From Larix sibirica (taxonomy: Eukaryota; Streptophyta; Pinopsida; Pinales; Pinaceae), in the NCBI GenBank assembly GCA_004151065.3, contig NWUY0304385358.1, positions 13,649 through 28,026 on the forward strand: a stretch of 14,378 nucleotides of DNA, written 5' to 3'. Positions 9,269 through 14,378 of this stretch are shown piece by piece. The translations under genes were made by a program, and so were the position numbers. Below the pieces are notes generated by a model, which was not told the DNA's origin, made no database searches, and saw only the letters and a list, made by a program, of their open reading frames with translations. Each line of letters starts with the position of its first letter. Position 1 is the stretch's first letter.

Positions 9269-9360
9269 GCATGGTTTTCATGTCAAATTATTTGTGCACA
9301 CCAGAATGGCTTCTCGTGTCAAAGTATTTGTGCACACTAGCATGGTTTCCTGGGTCATTG
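9269..9360. repeat. 35-36-bp imperfect tandem repeat (about 2.5 units)
   Basis: Units start at 9269 (GCATGGTTTTCATGTCAAAT), 9304 (GAATGGCTTCTCGTGTCAAA) and 9340 (GCATGGTTTCCTGGGTCATT). The shared core is GTCAAAnTATTTGTGCACAC. No function is apparent. Confidence 0.75.
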
Positions 9361-9639
9361 CTTGAGGTAGGATTTTTCTTATTCATTTATGAGAAGGGGC
9401 TTCAAATCCCATGGTGTCATCCTACAAGGACAAATTTCCAAAAAAACCTCAATGCATACAACAAGTGCTAAGTGTATTTCCTTGATATATATGCAGATGT
9501 TGGGTTTAATTGAATTTGATGTTGCAGTCCTTGAAAACTAAATCAATTGTGTAAACGATTGAATCATAATGAAAATCCCTACCCTACATTATTGTGTGTG
9601 GTGAGAAATAACAAAGAAAAAATAGGGCCTTGGATTTAC

Positions 9640-9839
9640 CTCTATTTGAGTTTTAAAGGCCCTAATTGTCATAACAAATATCTCTTTATTGTGGGCTAGG
9701 AACCAATATGCATCTATCCATTTTGGGTACCTGAGCTTCGTATCTATTGTGTCGTCAGAAAGGTTTTCATAACCAAGGAATTTGTTTATGTTGTTTCCAT
9801 ATGGCAGTATCCCCAACAAATAAGTAGTAAAACATGGAA
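9640..9839 (-). other. Possible exon of unknown gene or chance ORF
   Basis: A minus-strand frame of about 65 codons runs through LPYGNNINKFLGYENLSDDT, KLRYPKWIDAYWFLAHNKEI and MTIRAFKTQIE. Its mixed composition (Trp, Tyr, Asn, Asp) is less AT-driven than neighbouring frames. It can be bounded by an acceptor at 9840/9841 (a stronger pyrimidine-tract acceptor ends at 9852, but the frame then holds a TGA) and a good donor, GAG/GTAAAT, at 9640/9639. I do not recognise the protein, and it does not match the part of SMG1 expected downstream of the relic at 11145-12497. It may be a stray exon, a relic or chance. Confidence 0.25.
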
Positions 9840-9881
9840 CTCAAGGAAAACCTAAAAATAGAAAGACAAGGTTAGGGCACA

Positions 9882-9970
9882 ACACCAAAAATTATACAAG
9901 AGGCGGAGGAGGATTTGGCTCTTCAGGTGCTACACCAGAGATTATACAGGAGGCAGAGGTGGCTCTTACA
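9882..9970. repeat. 50-bp-offset imperfect tandem repeat
   Basis: ACACCAAAAATTATACAAGA at 9882 recurs as ACACCAGAGATTATACAGGA at 9932, both followed by a purine-rich AGGCGGAGG or AGGCAGAGG stretch and GGCTCTTC or GGCTCTTA. It is a two-unit degenerate minisatellite with no evident function. Confidence 0.7.
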
Positions 9971-11144
9971 ATCTTTTTGCATGCGAAGGATGGGGTGTTT
10001 TGAAAGCAATGATATGCTACTAAATTTGAGAGATCTTCATTGACATTAACTACCACTAATTATTTTTATGTCCTAATAACGATAATGAAAAATTCCCATG
10101 AAATTAGAGTAAAAGTGAAAAATAAAATAAAGAGATAACTTGAGACAAAAGAGACAAGTGTCTTAAAGTATCATCACAAATGTGCCTTGTGTGTAGTAGT
10201 GTCATTTATCTTAGTGAATTCAATCCCCATAATCAAGTTGGAATATTCAAGGCCAACTTTTGCAAAATAGAAACAAAAATAAAATAGAAACAAATAACAT
10301 AATTCTCCAAAAGAACTACTCTATCTTTCAAACGAGATTTAAGCAAATACATTTCTTTAAATATATGGTTGGCCAAATTTCATAGAACATCCATGCCAGA
10401 CTGTGTATAAGTATTCAAGAATCCAAACCTCATCTGCAACACCCTCATTCACCATTAATTTACAACCCTGTGTTTTGTTCACCGTACCTTGAAGCCATGG
10501 TTAAATTTCACATCAAAAACAGATTTTTCTTTTTTCTCACTAAAACATTAACAACAAAGATAAAGAGAAAAAATGTGGAAGTGAGAACTTTTAAAATTTC
10601 AATTCTAAATTTAAGATAAAGCAGAGGTAGGGATTCTTAAAGTTCTTGATAGAGATGGTTGGAAGAAAATAATATTGGGAAATAAATTATAATCTTTGAG
10701 TACTTCCATTTGGTTGTCCCACACTGATAAAAAGTGATTATCTAGTGAGATTTAAAAATATGTTTAGTTCTTCTTCTCTCATGGAAAGAATTTCATTTTT
10801 TCTGCAAGTGTGGTTGTATGGTTTGTTCTTTGTCATCATATCATTTGCTTAAACTTTTTTAAATTGCAATTAACTAGCCTCTTTTTACTCACCATCTCAA
10901 CCTAGGCCTTTTCCTATGTTACCTGTTCATGTCATTAGTTGTTAACAATGGTCCTACATGGATCAATTAGCTATGATGGACTTTACATTATAGTGTTGTT
11001 TGTCATCCTCGAGTCTTGGATCTACTCAATTGGAACTATAATGATGTTCTACATGTTTCTATTAATTTTCATCAATTTACAATGTCTACTTGTGCTTAGT
11101 CCCTTGACATAATATTTTTAATCGAATATATATTTTTGTCCACT
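9971..11144. other. AT-rich intergenic or intron-like DNA
   Basis: Nothing recognisable on either strand apart from homopolymer-rich runs. Lying directly 3' of the SMG1 relic on its strand, it would be the place for the next SMG1 intron and exon. I looked for the following part of the protein in the minus-strand frames and did not find it, so the relic seems truncated here. Confidence 0.4.
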
Positions 11145-12497
11145 TTATCTTTTATTGTTCCCTATTACTTTACATCTTCTTGAAGCTTTTGCGAAAGGGT
11201 TTTGGAAATGATTCAACTTTTCTATGATAAGTTTTCTAAGCTCTTTTGTTATTTCAAACCTATAGTTGACCACATTTATTGAATTTGAGAGTTCTTTTCC
11301 TGTATCCAAGAAAGAAGTTGCTAAGACCATCAAATCAATTCTTGTTAAGGCTACAACTTCAACTTCTAAAAGAACCCTTCCAAGAGAATCCACTGCATTT
11401 TAATTGTGATTTTTGTTATTGGGCTCTTCTGTGTCATGAATTCCTTCAGAATGAGCCTTCAAAGGTAGATCCTTCAACATTTGTAGTACTGTCATTAGAG
11501 AAATAATGGATTGAGACACAACTTCATTAAACGCATGCTTAAGCATAAAAATATACATGGTTGTAGCCACCCTTGCCATAAGATGATTTGGGTGTAAGCG
11601 TAAATATGCAAAAAATGAATCCATCTTAAGGATACTTTGAATTGGTGATGTTGAAAGGGCAATTGTTTGTGCAACCATTAACTTCAAATTGGTCTTTAAC
11701 ACTACCTAAATTTTCTTAGATGAGAGTTCATCAGCACCCATAACATATTTATTCTTTGTTTCTAAGCATTGGAAGAATATGCCCATTGCAACCAGATATA
11801 ATTTGGTAAAGCATTCTTTCAATATATTGACAAACATAATCAAGCATCTTGAGGATTCCTTTAGCCATTTGGTATTACCAAATTTTTTAGTGACCATTAA
11901 CAAGCATGTAAGCAATTGTTGAAGTTTTTCCTGGAGTGGTTCGATAATGTGTTCAAGTTCATTTCTAGCACACTAGTTGTTGTGGCCTATAAAACTATGG
12001 AAAAGCAGGAAACAAGTGCAAGTAATCGTTGTGATTGTTGCAATATTCCAATAGTTTCATCCCGAGCTAATACTTCCATGTCTCCTAAAAATTTGGTTAA
12101 CAAGTTCAACAAGAACAACAAGTTACCCACCCAAGGCTTCTGAAGCAGTAGGAATGTGTCTGTAATTATGCATCTATCAGTGTTGGAAAGATTAGGTACA
12201 AGAGCCCAACCAAGGAACAAATCCATAATATCTGCAAAATGAGACTGGAAACATCGTGTAAATATCACTGAAAGAACGGCGAGAAGGTTCAAAAGTGATC
12301 GAAGGAGAGTCAAGGAGGTTCTCTCATCTTCCAAAATTTCCTAGAATGCCCTGAGAAAAGGTGAGGCATACCCTTCAATGACAATTGCATCACTTGTACT
12401 AAAAAAATCATGAAGCCCTGCCAAATCCATCGTCGTAGCCCTATTATCAACACTGGCATTTGTTATACAAAAAATAGTGAATGCAGATTCCTTGCCA
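11145..12497 (-). pseudogene. SMG1: SMG1-like kinase pseudogene, part of the N-terminal region
   Basis: SMG1 is the PI3K-related Ser/Thr kinase that phosphorylates UPF1 in nonsense-mediated mRNA decay; most land plants have it. This relic covers several hundred residues of the N-terminal helical-repeat part, not the kinase. In order on the minus strand: NASVDNRATTMDLAGLHDFF, ILEDERTSLTLLRSLLNLLA, HFADIMDLFLGWALVPNLS, LLTKFLGDMEVL, RRLLAL-type RLLALVSCFS, a shift of frame near 11945, LLTCLLMVTKKFGNTKWLKE, VLKTNLKL, YLRLHPNHLMA, then IIEKLNHFQNPF. These match, in order and without introns, the family sequence I know (for example FGWSKWIEDSWK, VLKTNLQLL, RLHPNHL, IIEKLNPF). Stops at 12341, 11987, 11706 and 11400 and the shift rule out a product; the final stop is at 11145. 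The right edge near 12497 looks like an exon start (CTAAG then TGGCAAGG) with intron-like DNA beyond, so an unprocessed gene fragment is more likely than a retrocopy. Confidence 0.88.
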
Positions 12498-12708
12498 CTT
12501 AGATATATTAAATGCATAAATCAAATAAATTTACATCTATAATAGAAAGTAAAGAAAGAGTGAGTGAGCTCATAGACCAAAGAACTTTCCCTCTTTGGAA
12601 TTGTAAGCCTAAAAATCAAATCAAAGATATTCATAGAACTTCATGATATTCAAACAAGACATAATCTTATTAACCATAAAGAATATAAAGGGAATTAAAC
12701 ACACAAAC

Positions 12709-12800
12709 CTTGGAGCACAAGTGGAAAGTGATGAAACTCGGGTATTGCTTCTAGGTAATGCACCTTGAGTCTCAAGCTCATTTGTAAGCCCTTGGACGTT
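12709..12800 (-). other. Candidate 92-nt exon upstream of the SMG1 relic
   Basis: On the minus strand a pyrimidine-rich acceptor (ATATTTTGTAG) at 12801 precedes an open segment reading [20 protein letters not shown], closed by a donor CCAAG/GTTTGT at 12709/12708. Both splice signals are good and the frame has no stop. It sits about 210 bases upstream of the SMG1 relic on the same strand, as a preceding exon would. However, its residues do not match the SMG1 segment I would expect here, so it could belong to a divergent lineage-specific exon, another gene, or chance. Confidence 0.25.
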
Positions 12801-12815
12801 CTACAAAATATGATA

Positions 12816-12835
12816 GATAAGATAAGATAAGATAA
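12816..12835. repeat. (GATAA)4 microsatellite
   Basis: Four perfect GATAA units, preceded by TGATA. A simple repeat, located just before the acceptor of the candidate exon on the minus strand, where it forms part of the pyrimidine-rich tract (TTATC repeats). Confidence 0.9.
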
Positions 12836-13770
12836 TTTTATTAATGTCCAAAAACAACCAAATGGGTAGGTCAATGCGACTCAAGCATACAAATTGTAGT
12901 GGAAAACTGTACATGAGTCCCAAAACAACTCCTATATGCTACATGCTATATAGCCATATACCACTACAGAGTTTGCAATGTGTTATGTTTTAAATATTAC
13001 ACAGAAAAATGAAAATCTTTTGAAAAAATGCAACTTCCATGGAATGTTTCGATGGTATAAACAAAATGCATTATAGTTTGATTAGGGACTATTCTAAGGT
13101 ATTATTGGTTAAAGCTACCTTGATATAGTAGATATAGATGGAAATCCGTTTTGCAATTTTAAATATAACACTTTTTTAATCTATTCAACTTAATAAGTCC
13201 AATAATCTATTCAACTTAAGAAATCCAATAATCTCTTACATTGCAGAAATCTCAAGATTGTGATGCATAAAAAATGGGCCAAATGGAAAAAAAATTCCCA
13301 TGGAAAGGCAACAAATATCCCCCCCTCATAACTATGGAATATAAAGTTTAAAATTGTTTAATTTTTTTATATTGCATGAAAAAACAATCTAACCTCCACA
13401 TGTGACAACCTGCAAAGCCTACAAATGTGACAAAGAATTCCAACTGTTAATTAAAGAGATGTATAAAAAAAGCGAAAAATCATATTGTGTTATGTACTAT
13501 TTGTTGGGGGAAAAAATAAATTTTCCTAAACTTCTTGTAACATATCAAATATATTATGTTATGGCAACTGAAATTTTGAACCTAAGAGTGAAAGAGGGTA
13601 TTGAACATACTTTACCAAAAAACATGTTGCATCCAAATCTGTTATGACATTATGTGGAAGGATTAGCTATTCCCTATGCATCTTGTACTTCCAGACTAGA
13701 TCTATCTTACAGCTAGTTATTCCTATAACTACAAGTGTTTTCATACTAGTTATGAGTCACAAATTTGAGC
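12836..13770. other. AT-rich stretch without a supported gene
   Basis: Apart from the 26-bp tandem at 13178-13240, nothing is identifiable. A plus-strand frame at 13402-13647 begins without ATG and has Lys/Tyr/Ile-rich content typical of AT-rich non-coding DNA. If the LINE at 13771 kept its 5' part, its leader and ORF1 would lie here, but I see no ORF1-like sequence (no zinc-knuckle Cys/His pattern). Confidence 0.35.
13178..13240. repeat. 26-bp tandem repeat (2.4 units)
   Basis: AATCTATTCAACTTAATAAG at 13178 recurs at 13204 as AATCTATTCAACTTAAGAAA, each followed by a TCCAAT end; a third partial unit, AATCTCTTACA, starts at 13230. No function is apparent. Confidence 0.8.
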
Positions 13771-14378
13771 ATGTTGACTTGGGCCTTCATAGGCTATGAG
13801 TAATTTAGTAATTGGGTCTAAAAGAAATCCAAACTATCTATAAGATGAGCTCTATCAAACAATACATTCTCTTCATAAAAGAAACAATGATTTCAGGAGA
13901 CACATCTATTTCGATTTTAAAGAAGCTCCTAGTTGGTTGGGAGTTTGTTTCTCTAGATGTTGTTGGGTCCTCTAGAGGTCATATTATTGGTTGGTGCTAT
14001 TCTTGTTCCTTAATGAACTCATATGTTGTGTTTTAAGACTTTGCACAGAACTCCACATTCTTGAATTGGGGAGGGACCTCCAGTTGATAAATGTCTATGG
14101 TCCCTATGAGAACATGGAGTCTTTCTGGAATTCTCTCTGGGATAACAACGTGATAGAACCTCAGAAATTAATACTTAGGGGAGACTTGAATTTCACCATG
14201 GTTAGAGGTTAAGTATGGGGAACTGCTACACCTCACAATATGTGTAGTATTCCCAGTCGGGTCTACCAGAGTGAAGGGCTAATTTTTTTTGATGTAAAGG
14301 CCAAGTTTGAAGCATTTTTTGTATGTAGAGTGTTGATTTGGGGCTAAATACCCCTAATCATGTCATGGATGGTCCTCT
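13771..14378 (+). mobile_element. LINE (non-LTR retrotransposon) ORF2 endonuclease, 5' part, frameshifted
   Basis: This encodes the start of LINE ORF2, whose N-terminal apurinic-type endonuclease nicks target DNA for reverse transcription. From ATG at 13771 the reading MLTWAFIGYE corresponds to the usual M..WNxRGLG start, followed by a stop. A second frame (13812-14034) has ILFIKETMISGDTSISILKK, in which ETM carries the catalytic Glu, then WEFVSLDVVGSSRGHIIGW. A third frame (13991-14212 and on) has LINVYGPYENMESFWNSLW, then LILRGDLNFTM (the catalytic GDxN pair), a stop, then VWGTATPHN and QSEGLIFFDV. At least two frame changes and several stops show it is dead. Normal ORF2 exceeds 1,000 codons; only about 200 are in view, and RT would lie beyond the right edge. 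Confidence 0.82.

Noticed and set aside
9269-9360. Repeats at 9269, 9882 and 13178 considered as a CRISPR-like array
   Set aside because: They have two to three directly adjoining units with no spacers, and the genome is eukaryotic.
11279-12143. Plus-strand ORFs at 11279-11506 and 11916-12143
   Set aside because: They are antisense shadows of the SMG1 relic, whose minus-strand frames have clear family similarity.
12709-12840. GATAA repeat as a protein-binding regulatory array
   Set aside because: Four units of a simple repeat are most easily explained as a microsatellite; nothing nearby suggests an active promoter.

Overview
This is an AT-rich, gene-poor stretch of a plant nuclear genome with no intact gene. 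It holds relics of a Ty3/gypsy-type retrotransposon, a LINE and a host gene, a very large direct duplication, and an assembly gap of two Ns. The plant assignment rests on the recognisable plant-type SMG1 fragment, the retroelement families and AAACCCTA-type promoter/leader boxes. The LINE endonuclease wording and the sparse layout would suit a large genome such as a gymnosperm, but this is inference. I see no prokaryotic gene organisation, CRISPR array, RNA gene or operon.

Layout. Positions 1-6463 are two direct copies of a unit of about 3.05 kb (363-3412 and 3415-6463), separated by NN at 3413-3414. The first ~640 bp of each copy are visibly diverged (mid to upper 80s percent identity by eye). 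The remaining ~2.4 kb appear identical apart from one substitution (2250 versus 5301). The left part of each copy carries, on the minus strand, an unrecognised coding-like segment rich in Gly/Arg and then His/Pro. It is broken in copy 1 and open but cut by the gap in copy 2. Copy 2 ends in a 92-bp tandem duplication (6371-6555). Copy 1 stops at the NN exactly at the base where the two 92-bp units would diverge, which points to an assembly break.

Positions 6555-8513 are retrotransposon debris. A possible degenerate primer-binding site lies at about 6855 (+). On the minus strand is the C-terminal part of a Ty3/gypsy integrase (7395-8513), which contains an internal 433-bp-offset duplication, stops, frameshifts and a Glu-to-Asp change at the position of the catalytic glutamate. 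From 8514 to 11144 only small degenerate repeats and one weak exon-like ORF are visible.

Positions 11145-12497 (minus) are a clear relic of SMG1, the PI3K-related kinase of nonsense-mediated mRNA decay. It corresponds to part of the long N-terminal helical-repeat region, with four internal stops (counting the one at 11400) and a frameshift. A small splice-bounded candidate exon (12709-12800) lies upstream. From 13771 to the window end (plus) is the 5' part of a non-LTR retrotransposon (LINE) ORF2 endonuclease domain, frameshifted and running off the edge.

The genes do not act together in any system. The pieces worth checking are the suspicious 3-kb duplication, the SMG1 relic, the duplicated integrase and the unidentified His/Pro-rich coding-like segment.
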